DNA from: Alphaproteobacteria bacterium
GTDB lineage: Bacteria; Pseudomonadota; Alphaproteobacteria; Rhodobacterales; Rhodobacteraceae
Assembly (NCBI GenBank): GCA_030428355.1
Contig: JAUIBL010000033.1
Span: 1-36,673 of the forward strand
DNA length: 36,673 nucleotides
Direction: 5' to 3'
Position 1 is the first letter of the stretch. Each line of letters begins with the position of its first letter. Made by a program: the position numbers and the translations under genes. Below, piece after piece: positions 7,606 to 15,318 of the stretch. The notes under the pieces were generated by a model that saw only the letters and a list, made by a program, of their open reading frames with translations, was not told the origin of the DNA and did no database searches.

Positions 7606-8264
7606 TCGCGGTCCGTGATCTGACCTTCGCCTATCCGCACGGTGGGTTTGCCCTCAACATCCCGACACTGAGCGTGGACAAGGGCGAACGTGTCGGCGTG
7701 ATCGGGCCCAGCGGGACGGGCAAGACGACCCTGTTGAACCTTGTGGCCGGGCTGGTTCAGGCCAACACGGGTCAGGTCACAGTCGCCGGTCATGATCTGT
7801 CTGCATTGGACGAGGCAAGCCGCCGCAGGTTTCGCGCGACGCGTGTGGGCTTCATCTTTCAGAACTTCGCGCTGGTCGATTACCTGACCGCGTTCGAGAA
7901 CACTCTCTACCCCTATCGTGTGGGACTGGGTTTGCGCCTGACGCCCGAGGTGCGCGATCGGGCCCAAGCGCTTGCCGAAGCCTGTGGCGTTGCCCATCGC
8001 CTGAAGAGCCATCCCGGCGCACTTTCGGGGGGCGAACAACAGCGCGTGGCGATCTGCCGGGCCTTGGTCACGCAACCGCAACTGATCCTGGCGGATGAGG
8101 CGACAGGCAATCTTGATCCCGAAACCAAAGAGGCGATCCTCGACCTTCTTTTTGCCCGCGCGTCCGAGATGGGTGCAACCGTGCTGGCCGTAACCCACGA
8201 CCATGACCTGCTGCCGCGGTTCGACCGGGTCATCGACTTCGCCAACCTGAGGCAACCGGCATGA
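7602..8264 (+). CDS. ABC transporter ATP-binding protein, LolD/MacB-like
   Basis: This is the cytoplasmic ATPase subunit of 220 aa, a single nucleotide-binding domain of the family that pairs with FtsX/MacB/LolCE-type permeases. Motifs are Walker A GPSGTGKTT (35-43), Q-loop FIFQNFALVDYLT (about 84-96), signature LSGGEQQRVA (141-150), Walker B LILADEATGNLD (161-172) and H-loop VTHDHD (197-202). ADEATGNLD is characteristic of the LolD/MacB/FtsE group rather than importer ATPases. The start is TTG at 7602, overlapping the preceding TGA. The upstream extension of this frame overlaps the previous gene and is not coding. The stop overlaps the permease start by four bases. Confidence 0.9.
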   Translation: MIAVRDLTFAYPHGGFALNIPTLSVDKGERVGVIGPSGTGKTTLLNLVAGLVQANTGQVTVAGHDLSALDEASRRRFRATRVGFIFQNFALVDYLTAFENTLYPYRVGLGLRLTPEVRDRAQALAEACGVAHRLKSHPGALSGGEQQRVAICRALVTQPQLILADEATGNLDPETKEAILDLLFARASEMGATVLAVTHDHDLLPRFDRVIDFANLRQPA

Positions 8265-9415
8265 ACGCGCTGTTTCTGGCCCTTGCCCATCTGCGCTGGA
8301 CCTGGGCGCGCAGCCTTGTCTTGATTATCGTCGGGGCGTTGATCCTGTCGGTACCAATGGTGACGCAGGTACTGCTGCGCGGATCGGAACAGGCGCTGAC
8401 GCAGCGCGCCGAAGCCACCCCGCTGGTGTTGGGCGCGCGGGGCAGCCAGCTCGATCTGGTGATGGGGGCCGTCTACTTTTCCGAGGATCGCACCCTTCCC
8501 ATCACCCGCGCCGCCGAAGACGACGTCTGGGACAGTGGCCTTGCCCTCCCGATCCCGTTGCACACAGCGTTTCAGACCAATGGTGCGCGGATCGTCGGGA
8601 CATCGCTCGACTATTTCGACTTCCGGGGGCTGACAATCGCCGAAGGGCGTCAGGTGGCGCTTCTGGGCGAAGCCGTGCTGGGCGCACAGGTTGCGGATCG
8701 GCTCGGGCTTGGGCCGGGAGATACCGTGGTTTCCGCGCCCGAGAACCTGTTTGATCTCGACGGGGTCTACCCTCTGGAGTTGCAGATCACCGGCGTGTTG
8801 GCAGCCACCGGAACACCCGACGACGAAGCGGTCTTCACGGATGTCAAAACGTCCTGGGTCATTGCGGGCATCGGACATGGGCATGAGGACGTCGTAACGG
8901 CCGATGCCGAGGGCAACATCACCGCCAATGCCGCGATCACCCAGTTCCAGCGGATCACGCCCGACAACATCGACAGCTTCCATTTCCATGGATCCGCCAG
9001 CGACTATCCCCTCTCTGCCGTTCTGGTCGTGCCCTATGACACACGCTCCGGCACAATTTTGCGCGGGCGATACCTCGATCCGGAAAACCCCGTGCAGATG
9101 ACAGTTCCGGCCGAGATCGTGGCGGGACTGGTCGACCGCATTTTCCGCATCGCAACACTGCTTGACACTGTCACCCTCGTGATCGGGATCGCTGCTTTGG
9201 GGGCCATCGCTTTGTCGCTGTTTTTGGCGTGGAGCCTGCGCGCGTCCGAGATAGAGACCGCAAAACGGCTCGGTGCTGGCCGTTTCGTGATCGTGCAATT
9301 GGCGGTTGCGGAAATCGCCCTACTCTTGACCCTGTCCGCAGGACTTGCCGCAGCCCTCGTGATCGCCGTCACCAGGAACGGCGACCAACTTGTAGCGTGG
9401 ATTCTCGCGCTGTGA
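8261..9415 (+). CDS. FtsX/MacB-type ABC transporter permease
   Basis: The product is an inner-membrane subunit of 384 aa. One helix near the N-terminus (about 17-40) is followed by a large periplasmic domain of roughly 260 residues and two C-terminal helices (about 300-330 and 345-370), with the cytoplasmic ASEIETAKRLGAGR coupling stretch between them. This matches MacB/LolC/FtsX permeases, which transmit ATPase cycles to periplasmic partners and usually do not carry solute through a channel. The chain ends soon after the third helix, whereas most relatives have a fourth. The gene is coupled to the ATPase gene and 36 bp before the DUF4198 gene. The periplasmic domain is rich in His and Asp (GIGHGHEDV, SFHFHGSAS), which fits a metal-related role. 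Confidence 0.85.
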   Translation: MNALFLALAHLRWTWARSLVLIIVGALILSVPMVTQVLLRGSEQALTQRAEATPLVLGARGSQLDLVMGAVYFSEDRTLPITRAAEDDVWDSGLALPIPLHTAFQTNGARIVGTSLDYFDFRGLTIAEGRQVALLGEAVLGAQVADRLGLGPGDTVVSAPENLFDLDGVYPLELQITGVLAATGTPDDEAVFTDVKTSWVIAGIGHGHEDVVTADAEGNITANAAITQFQRITPDNIDSFHFHGSASDYPLSAVLVVPYDTRSGTILRGRYLDPENPVQMTVPAEIVAGLVDRIFRIATLLDTVTLVIGIAALGAIALSLFLAWSLRASEIETAKRLGAGRFVIVQLAVAEIALLLTLSAGLAAALVIAVTRNGDQLVAWILAL

Positions 9416-9451
9416 CACTTTTGTAACCGGACCTCGATTGGAGATCGCCTG

Positions 9452-10216
9452 ATGAAAACCCTGATGACCGCCGCGGCTTTGGCCGCCCTCGCCACGACGG
9501 CCACCGCCCATTACGGCATGATCATCCCCTCCGACAATATGGTCAGCCAGGAGGACGGGCGCAGCATCGACCTGACACTGTCCTTTTCCCATCCCTTCGA
9601 AAACATCGGCATGGTGCTCGAACGCCCCGAGGCCTTCACCGTGACCCACGGCGACGAGACCAGTGATCTGCTGGGCATGCTGGAAGACACGCAGGTCATG
9701 GATCATCCCGGCTTTGCCATGGAATACCGGCTCGAGCGTCCCGGCACCTATATCTTTGCGATGACGCCGCAACCCTATTGGGAACCGGAGGAAGACGCCT
9801 TCATCACTCATTTCACCAAGACCTATGTCTCGGCTTATGGCGATGACGAAGGCTGGGATGCAGAACTCGGCCTCAAGACCGAGATCGTTCCCCTGTCTAA
9901 GCCCTTCGCCCTGTGGGAAGGCAACATCTTCCAGGGCATCGTCAAGCTGGATGGCGAGGCTGTGCCCTATGCCGAGGTCGAGGTGGAATACTACAATCAG
10001 GATGGAAGCGCCGTAGCGCCGTCGGACCTGATGATCACCCAGACCGTCAAGGCGGATGCGGATGGCGTCTTCAGCTATGCGGTGCCGACTTCGGGTTGGT
10101 GGGGCTTTGCCGCGCTGAACACCGCCGAAGAACCGATGCAATACGAGGGCCAGGAAAAGGCGCACGAACTGGGCGCAGTGATCTGGGTGCATTTTGAACC
10201 CTGGGGCGCGCAATGA
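9452..10216 (+). CDS. DUF4198 periplasmic protein (NikK-like, metal uptake associated)
   Basis: The product is a secreted beta-rich protein of 254 aa. The signal peptide should be cut at ATATA|H, leaving a mature protein that starts HYGMIIPSD with an N-terminal His. Conserved stretches recognised from the family are MIIPSDNMV, SFSHPFENIGM, PYWEPEEDAFITHFTKTYV, GDDEGWDAELGLKTEIVPL and FQGIVKLDG. In other bacteria DUF4198 proteins accompany Ni/Co ECF transporters as NikK. Here the partners are an FtsX-type ABC pair and a ZnuA-like protein. The start is supported by GGAG nine bases upstream. It overlaps the next gene by four bases. The metal is not known. Confidence 0.85.
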   Translation: MKTLMTAAALAALATTATAHYGMIIPSDNMVSQEDGRSIDLTLSFSHPFENIGMVLERPEAFTVTHGDETSDLLGMLEDTQVMDHPGFAMEYRLERPGTYIFAMTPQPYWEPEEDAFITHFTKTYVSAYGDDEGWDAELGLKTEIVPLSKPFALWEGNIFQGIVKLDGEAVPYAEVEVEYYNQDGSAVAPSDLMITQTVKADADGVFSYAVPTSGWWGFAALNTAEEPMQYEGQEKAHELGAVIWVHFEPWGAQ

Positions 10217-10548
10217 TCCGTGCCCTGGCATTCGCTCTTTGCGTTGCGGCCCTTCCGGTCTCAGCGCATGACCTGCGGGTCTTTGCCTCCGTCGCGGGCG
10301 AGACCGTGACAGTGGAGACGACATTTTCCTCTGGCCGCGTTCCAACAGGTGGCGAAATTCGTGTGCTGGATGCCGACAACGTGCTGCTGATGACCCTTGA
10401 GGTTGGTGCCGACGGCAAGACACAGTTCCCTCTTCCCGAGGGCGCGGCTGAGACCGGCCTGATGATCGAGGTTGATGTCAGCGAGGGTCATTCGGACTAC
10501 TGGATGCTCACGCCCGATGACATAGCCTATGGGCAGGGAACCAATTGA
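10213..10548 (+). CDS. Small secreted protein, NikL-like
   Basis: The product has 111 aa. The signal peptide is expected to be cut at LPVSA|H, giving a mature protein of about 93 residues that begins HDLRVFASVAGETVTV, again with His at position 1. The rest reads as a beta-sandwich with TFSSGRVPTGGEIRVLDADN and DGKTQFPLPEGA. It resembles the short NikL-type components and carboxypeptidase-regulatory-like domains found beside DUF4198 proteins. The start overlaps the DUF4198 stop by four bases and its TGA overlaps the next ATG by one base. A role in periplasmic metal binding or delivery is inferred from context and the N-terminal His. Confidence 0.7.
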   Translation: MIRALAFALCVAALPVSAHDLRVFASVAGETVTVETTFSSGRVPTGGEIRVLDADNVLLMTLEVGADGKTQFPLPEGAAETGLMIEVDVSEGHSDYWMLTPDDIAYGQGTN

Positions 10549-11420
10549 TGCTCAAGCGCCTTGCCATCTGTTTGTCGATGGTTGCCGGGGCCGCCTTTGC
10601 GCAGGACCGGCCCGTGGTCGCAACGGTCAACTACCCTCTGGCCTGGATGGCCGAACGCTTGGGCGGGGATGCAGTAGAGGTCCTTTTCCCGGTACCCGAA
10701 GGGCGTGATCCGTCCTTCTGGCGACCCGGCCTGTCCGAGATCGCGGCAATCCAGCAGGCCGATCTGATCGCCCTGAATGGAGCCGGGTTCGCGACATGGA
10801 CCACGCGCACCTCGCTGCCACGCTCGCGCATCGTCGACACCTCCGCCGGGTTCTCTGACGCCTACATCGCCACGCAATCTGTCACGCACAGCCATGGCGC
10901 GGATGGGGAGCATTCCCACACCGGAACGGCCAGCTACACGTGGCTCGATTTCGCGCAGGCCGCACAGCAGGCCGAGGCCCTCGCGGCGGCTATGCAACGG
11001 CGCATGCCCGAACTCTCCGATCAGATCGACGCTGCTCTCCCCTCCGTGCTGGCGGACCTGGCGGCTTTGGACGCCGAAACACGCAGCGCCCTGATTGCCT
11101 TGCAGGGCAAGACGATCCTTGCCACGCATCCCCGCTACCAGTACTTCGCCCGCGCTTACGGGTTGGACATCACCAGCCTTGAATGGGACGCAGGCGCAAT
11201 GCCGGATGACGCGCAATGGGCAGAGCTGCAAGCAATTGCCGACCAGACCGGCGCGTCGCTTTTGATCTGGGAAGCTGCGCCTCCGGCAGCAGCCCTTGAT
11301 CGAGCACATGTGATGGGTCTCACGTCGGTGGTCTTCTCGCCGCTTGCAACCCGCCCCGCCAGCGGAGATTTCCTTTCGGTCATGCGGGGGCAGATTGCAG
11401 GTATGGGTTCAGCGCGGTAG
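10548..11420 (+). CDS. ZnuA-like periplasmic solute-binding protein with altered metal site
   Basis: The product has 290 aa with signal peptide MLKRLAICLSMVAGAAFA. The fold is that of cluster A-I metal receptors: VVATVNYPLAWMAERLGG, SEIAAIQQADLIALNGAGF, ILATHPRYQYFARAYGLDI, IADQTGASLLIWEAAP. Of the usual four ligands only the third is clearly kept (H194 in ATHPRY). The first is replaced (RDPSFWRP, S56 where DPH is expected), the second too (SYTWLD, Y130 where PHxWL is expected), and the final Asp is Ser (VVFSPL, S264). A short His loop, THSHGADGEHSHTG (113-126), remains. A TTG three bases upstream is possible but ATG at 10548 fits better. It is last in the operon. Role: metal chaperone or sensor rather than a standard importer receptor (inference). 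Confidence 0.85.
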   Translation: MLKRLAICLSMVAGAAFAQDRPVVATVNYPLAWMAERLGGDAVEVLFPVPEGRDPSFWRPGLSEIAAIQQADLIALNGAGFATWTTRTSLPRSRIVDTSAGFSDAYIATQSVTHSHGADGEHSHTGTASYTWLDFAQAAQQAEALAAAMQRRMPELSDQIDAALPSVLADLAALDAETRSALIALQGKTILATHPRYQYFARAYGLDITSLEWDAGAMPDDAQWAELQAIADQTGASLLIWEAAPPAAALDRAHVMGLTSVVFSPLATRPASGDFLSVMRGQIAGMGSAR

Positions 11421-11463
11421 CCACACCAGACTTCTGGATTATTTCGCTTTACCTTGATTTCCA

Positions 11464-11479
11464 TGCAAAGCAATTTGCA
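11464..11479. promoter_or_regulatory. Inverted repeat TGCAAA-N4-TTTGCA before the RpiR gene
   Basis: This is a perfect 6-bp inverted repeat with a 4-bp spacer, three bases before the ATG at 11483. It could be an autoregulatory operator or could mask the ribosome binding site, since no good Shine-Dalgarno sequence precedes this start. It is a plain observation with the function inferred from position. Confidence 0.4.
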
Positions 11480-11482
11480 CGC

Positions 11483-12328
11483 ATGAAAAAGAACGCTCAG
11501 CAATCTTTCATTTCGCGGGTGAGGGCCTGCATGCCCGATCTGCACCCGACCGAGCGACGGCTTGCCGAAACGGTGCTGAACTTTCCGGGTGACATGGCTG
11601 GCTACACGGCATCAGAGGTGGCCGAACTCGCGGGCGTGTCGAATGCCACGGTGTCGCGCTTTGTGCGCAAGATCGGCTATGCCTCCTACGAAGAGGCCCG
11701 GCGGGCGGTGCGGGATGCCGGCCAGACCGGCGCGGCCCTGCTGCGGTTTGGGGCCGCTGACGCGGATGCCAAGCACGCGATGGGCACATATCTCGAACAG
11801 TCGCACAAGAACCTCGACAAGACATTCGAGGAACTCGACATCGGCACGGTCGATGAGGTCGTCGCAGCCTTGCTTGCAGCGCGGCGGGTCTGGCTGGCCG
11901 GATACCGGGCAGGGTACCCGATGGCCAGCTACCTGGCCTGGCAAATCGGGCAGGTTCTGCCATCGGTTGGTGTGCTGCCAAGGCCCGGCGAAACGCTGGC
12001 CGAAACCGCTGCAAGCTTTTCCGAACAGGATGTGCTGATCCTGCTTGGCCTGCGCCGCGCATCCCGGTCGGCATATTCCCTTCTGGATGCGGCACAAGGC
12101 GCGAATATGCAGATCGCCATAATCGGCGATGTTGCTGACCTACTCGCCCAGCCCGTGCGGTGGAGCTTTGCCTGCTCCACCGTATCCACTGGACCGCTGT
12201 TGAACCACACCAGCGTGATCGCGGTCTGCAATCTTATCGCCACCCGGACACTCGAATCCTCAGGTTCTGAAGGGCGGAAACGGATGGCAGACATCGAAGA
12301 CCTTCACGACCGAATCGGCGAACTCTGA
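11483..12328 (+). CDS. RpiR/MurR-family transcriptional regulator with atypical SIS domain
   Basis: The product has 281 aa. The N-terminal HTH_6 domain (about 1-78) includes FPGDMAGYTASEVAELAGVS and ATVSRFVRKIGYASYEEARR. The C-terminal SIS-like domain (about 120-265) begins RRVWLAGYRAGYPMASYLAW. The usual sugar-phosphate loop with S-G-x-T is replaced by LLGLRRASRSAYSL (188-200), so the ligand is unlikely to be a standard sugar phosphate. It is followed by a terminator and then TRAP system 2, with racemase-like and amidohydrolase genes, which it probably controls. The start codon lacks a clear ribosome binding site. Confidence 0.85.
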   Translation: MKKNAQQSFISRVRACMPDLHPTERRLAETVLNFPGDMAGYTASEVAELAGVSNATVSRFVRKIGYASYEEARRAVRDAGQTGAALLRFGAADADAKHAMGTYLEQSHKNLDKTFEELDIGTVDEVVAALLAARRVWLAGYRAGYPMASYLAWQIGQVLPSVGVLPRPGETLAETAASFSEQDVLILLGLRRASRSAYSLLDAAQGANMQIAIIGDVADLLAQPVRWSFACSTVSTGPLLNHTSVIAVCNLIATRTLESSGSEGRKRMADIEDLHDRIGEL

Positions 12329-12376
12329 GCAGCCTTTCCTCAGAAGACCACCAAAACACTGCAAAGGATTGGATCG

Positions 12377-12408
12377 CACCACCGGCAATCCCGCCGGTTT
12401 TTTGTGCA
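12377..12408 (+). terminator. Rho-independent terminator after the RpiR gene
   Basis: ACCGGC (12381-12386), a 6-base loop, GCCGGT (12393-12398) and then TTTTT (12399-12403) form a perfect stem with a U-tract. Flanking GCAC and GTGC can extend the stem. It separates the regulator from the TRAP operon, so the latter needs its own promoter. Confidence 0.8.
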
Positions 12409-12467
12409 ACATGGGAATTTCCCCCTCGGCAATGCGTGAAAATATTTGTTCTCAAAATTCGCACAAA

Positions 12468-12481
12468 GAAAAATGATTTTC
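12468..12481. promoter_or_regulatory. Inverted repeat GAAAA-N4-TTTTC upstream of TRAP operon 2
   Basis: The repeat has perfect 5-bp arms around ATGA in the AT-rich leader 48 bp before the dctP start. RpiR-family operators are often GAAA/TTTC-type inverted repeats, so this is the best candidate site for the adjacent regulator. An ATGA-TTT-TCAT repeat overlaps it. The assignment is inferred. Confidence 0.4.
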
Positions 12482-12528
12482 ATGAAACCTCTATCTCAAC
12501 GTACCTCATTCGATAGGAGATCTGCCCA

Positions 12529-13500
12529 ATGACCCGGAATTTCTTGTTTGCAACAGTCGCCGCCGTTCTGCCGGCCGCAGCCTCGGCGGAAGCGGTGCTA
12601 CAGATCAACTCTTCGCTGCCCGAAGGGTCCTTTGCTCATGTCTTCCTTCAGGAATACGAAAGCCGCGTCGAAGCCGCCGCACCGGGCGAAATCGACGTTC
12701 AGATTTTCATGTCGAACACGCTGGGCAAGGAAGAGGACGTGCTTCAGGGTCTGGCACTTGGCACGCACCACGCTTCCCTTTCGGCATCAGCCGTGTCCCA
12801 GATCAACACCCGCACCGCGATCTTCGATCTGCCCTACCTGTTCGAAGACCGCGCCGCGGTTCAGGCCTTTGCCGCAAGCCCGGCAGGCGAGATGCTGGCC
12901 GACGGGTTCGACGGCACCGGCATGGTTCTGGCCGCGATGTGGGACAACGGCTTCCGCCAGATCACCAACAAGGTGCGTCCGATCGTGGTACCGGCCGACC
13001 TTGAAGGCCTGAAGATCCGCACTCCCACCAGCAAACAGCGCGTCGAGATGTTCAACACGCTGGGCGCAAACGCCACGCCGCTGTCCTTTGGCGAGGTCTA
13101 TTCCGCGCTCGATCAGGGCACCATCGACGGGCAGGAGAACCCGGCGAACGTCGTCGACACGGCAAAGCTCTACGAGGTGCAGGGCTATATGTCCCTGTCG
13201 AACCATGTGTACCTGCCGACCTTCCTTGTCTTCGGGGAGCCGTTCCTCGCCAGCCTCGACCCGGCCTTGAAGGAGACGGTCATGAGCGTCGCGCAGGACG
13301 TGGCTCCCTGGACCTTTGAATGGGGCGAAAACACCGACGCCGAAACCATTGCGGCACTGGCTGACAAGATGGAGATCAATGAGATCGACTTCGCCGCCTT
13401 CCAGGCCGCTTCCGCCCCGCTTTATGTCAGCCCGACCTTCGTGGACGTGATCGGAGAAGACATGATCGCCGCCACCAAAGCCGCGCTTGGCATCAACTGA
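12529..13500 (+). CDS. dctP: TRAP transporter substrate-binding protein (DctP family), system 2
   Basis: This is the periplasmic receptor of TRAP system 2, 323 aa, with a signal peptide cut near PAAASA|E (residue 20). Family motifs are WDNGFRQITNKVRPI (about 138-152), LKIRTPTSKQR (about 161-171) with the carboxylate-contact Arg at about R164, and TIDGQENPANVV. It is clearly a paralogue of the system 1 receptor over this core but differs elsewhere, so the ligand may be related. AGGAGA ten bases upstream is a strong ribosome binding site. It heads a run with dctQ, dctM, a racemase-like gene and an amidohydrolase, which suggests the ligand is a carboxylated cyclic amide or amine (inference). Confidence 0.92.
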   Translation: MTRNFLFATVAAVLPAAASAEAVLQINSSLPEGSFAHVFLQEYESRVEAAAPGEIDVQIFMSNTLGKEEDVLQGLALGTHHASLSASAVSQINTRTAIFDLPYLFEDRAAVQAFAASPAGEMLADGFDGTGMVLAAMWDNGFRQITNKVRPIVVPADLEGLKIRTPTSKQRVEMFNTLGANATPLSFGEVYSALDQGTIDGQENPANVVDTAKLYEVQGYMSLSNHVYLPTFLVFGEPFLASLDPALKETVMSVAQDVAPWTFEWGENTDAETIAALADKMEINEIDFAAFQAASAPLYVSPTFVDVIGEDMIAATKAALGIN

Positions 13501-13510
13501 GGCACGACAC

Positions 13511-14032
13511 ATGGACCGCCTTTTGCAGATCACCGACACCCTCGACCGCTGGACGACAGCCGTGCTGGATGCGCTTGTGGTTGCGATGGCGGGCCTGCTT
13601 CTGATCCTGCTGAACTGGGCGGTCTTCGCCCGGTTCGTTCTCAATGACAGTGTGTCATGGGGCGAGGAATTGCCCGCACACATCCTCGCCGCGCTGACCT
13701 TCATCGGCGCGGCCTACTTGACGCGGACCAACGAGCATCTTGGCTTCGACGCCGTACTCCGAGTGATGTCCCCTATCCTCAAGCGCATCGTCACCGGCAT
13801 GAACCTCATCCTGATGGGCGGGTTCGGCGCATTGATGGCCTGGTACGGCGGCATCGCGGCCCTGAGTTTCGGATCACGGACCCTGATTTCGGTCGACCTG
13901 CCGATGATCCTGTTCCGGGGCACAATGGCCGTGGGGGGTGTCCTGATCCTGATCTTCTGCGCCGTCCGGCTGGTCGGCATCGCAACCGGGCGCGTCTCGC
14001 CCGATGACCTTCTTCCCGAAAGCGACGCATGA
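13511..14032 (+). CDS. dctQ: TRAP transporter small permease (DctQ-like), system 2
   Basis: This is a four-helix membrane subunit of 173 aa, with hydrophobic stretches near 20-42, 55-73, 93-115 and 133-153. The conserved ARFVLNDSVSWGEELPAHIL segment matches the family pattern R-(Y/F)-x-x-N-x-S-x-x-W-x-E-E. The ATG at 13511 is chosen over an in-frame TTG at 13487 that overlaps the dctP stop, because GAGG stands about ten bases before the ATG. The stop overlaps the dctM start by four bases. Confidence 0.9.
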   Translation: MDRLLQITDTLDRWTTAVLDALVVAMAGLLLILLNWAVFARFVLNDSVSWGEELPAHILAALTFIGAAYLTRTNEHLGFDAVLRVMSPILKRIVTGMNLILMGGFGALMAWYGGIAALSFGSRTLISVDLPMILFRGTMAVGGVLILIFCAVRLVGIATGRVSPDDLLPESDA

Positions 14033-15318
14033 TGTTCCTTGATCCCGGTTGGATGATCCTGATCCTGCTTGTCGTGCTGCTGATCGCAGGACTGCCCATC
14101 GCCTTTGTGCTGGGCGTCACGGCGGCGACGATGATCCTGCTCGATCCCGCAGTGGTGCCGCAGATCATCGGCTTGATCCCGTTCGGCGGCGCGAACAACT
14201 ACCTGCTGGTGGCTGCTTTGCTGTTCATGATCGCGGGAGAAATCATGAACCAGGGCAAGATCGCGGAAAAGCTGATCGCCTTCGCGTCGTCACTTGTGGG
14301 GCACATCCGGGGTGGATTGGCCCATGTCAACATCCTGACATCGCTCTTCTTTTCCGAAATCTCGGGCACCGCCACATCGGACGCCGCCGCCATCGGATCG
14401 GTCATGATCCCGCAGATGCGCAAGCGCGGCTATCCCGCCGCCTTCGCCGCTGCTGTGACATCGACCTCGGCCACGATGGCGATCATCGTGCCGCCGTCGC
14501 TGAACCTTATCCTTTACGCCTATGTGGCCAACGCCTCGATTGCCGAGCTGTTCGCGGCGGGCATCCTGCCGGGCATCATGGTCTGCGCCCTGCTCATGGC
14601 CACAGCCTATTTCATCTCGGTCAAGCGCGGCTACCCGACCGAGGGCGAGTTCTCGCTCAAGCGGGTTGCCGAGACCGGCAAGGACGCCGCGATCCCGCTG
14701 ACCCTGCCGATCCTGATCCTTGTCGGCATCCTTGGCGGCATCTTCACCGCGACCGAGGCCGGGGCCATCGCCGCCTTCTGGTCAATCGTACTGGCCGCAC
14801 TGGTCTACCGTTCGGTCAAGCTGGGCACACTGATCGACACGCTGCGCGTTGCCGGCAAGCGGTCGGCAATGCTGATGTTCATCGTCGCCACCTCGACCCT
14901 GCTGGGCTGGTACCTGACCAACCAGCGTATCCCGCAGGACATCGCGCAGGCGATCCTTGGGATTTCGGACAATTACTGGGTGGTCCTGCTGGCGATCAAC
15001 GTCTTCTTCCTGCTCGCTGGCACGATCATTCACGGCACACCTGCAATCCTTATGCTGGTGCCGATCTTCCTGCCGCTGGCCGATCAGTTGGGCATCGACC
15101 GGGTGCATTTCGGGCTGATCCTCACGATCAATCTTGGCATCGGACAGCAGACTCCGCCGGTGGCGTCGGTTGTGCTGATCACCTGTGCGATTGCCAAGAT
15201 CTCCATCGCCAAGATCATCCCGTCGATGCTCTGGTTCATCGGGGCGATGCTGGTGGCGCTGATCCTCGTCAACCTGTTCCCGGCGATTTCGCTCTGGCTG
15301 CCGTCGGTGCTGGTCTGA
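14029..15318 (+). CDS. dctM: TRAP transporter large permease (DctM-like), system 2
   Basis: This is a full-length large membrane subunit of 429 aa. Signatures are GTATSDAAAIGSVMIPQMRK, AIIVPPSLNLILYAYV, GGIFTATEAGAIAAFWSIVL and NLGIGQQTPPVASVVLITC. It ends in a normal terminal helix (MLVALILVNLFPAISLWLP), which shows what the truncated system 1 copy has lost. The start overlaps the dctQ stop by four bases and its TGA shares one base with the ATG of the racemase-like gene, so transport and catabolic genes are translated from one message. Confidence 0.93.
   Translation: MMFLDPGWMILILLVVLLIAGLPIAFVLGVTAATMILLDPAVVPQIIGLIPFGGANNYLLVAALLFMIAGEIMNQGKIAEKLIAFASSLVGHIRGGLAHVNILTSLFFSEISGTATSDAAAIGSVMIPQMRKRGYPAAFAAAVTSTSATMAIIVPPSLNLILYAYVANASIAELFAAGILPGIMVCALLMATAYFISVKRGYPTEGEFSLKRVAETGKDAAIPLTLPILILVGILGGIFTATEAGAIAAFWSIVLAALVYRSVKLGTLIDTLRVAGKRSAMLMFIVATSTLLGWYLTNQRIPQDIAQAILGISDNYWVVLLAINVFFLLAGTIIHGTPAILMLVPIFLPLADQLGIDRVHFGLILTINLGIGQQTPPVASVVLITCAIAKISIAKIIPSMLWFIGAMLVALILVNLFPAISLWLPSVLV

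Noticed and set aside
14049..15317. Long plus-strand frame running through the dctM gene into the racemase-like gene
   Set aside because: The true dctM frame has all family motifs. The alternative is an Arg/Pro/His-rich shadow typical of GC-rich DNA, and only the part from 15318 is coding.
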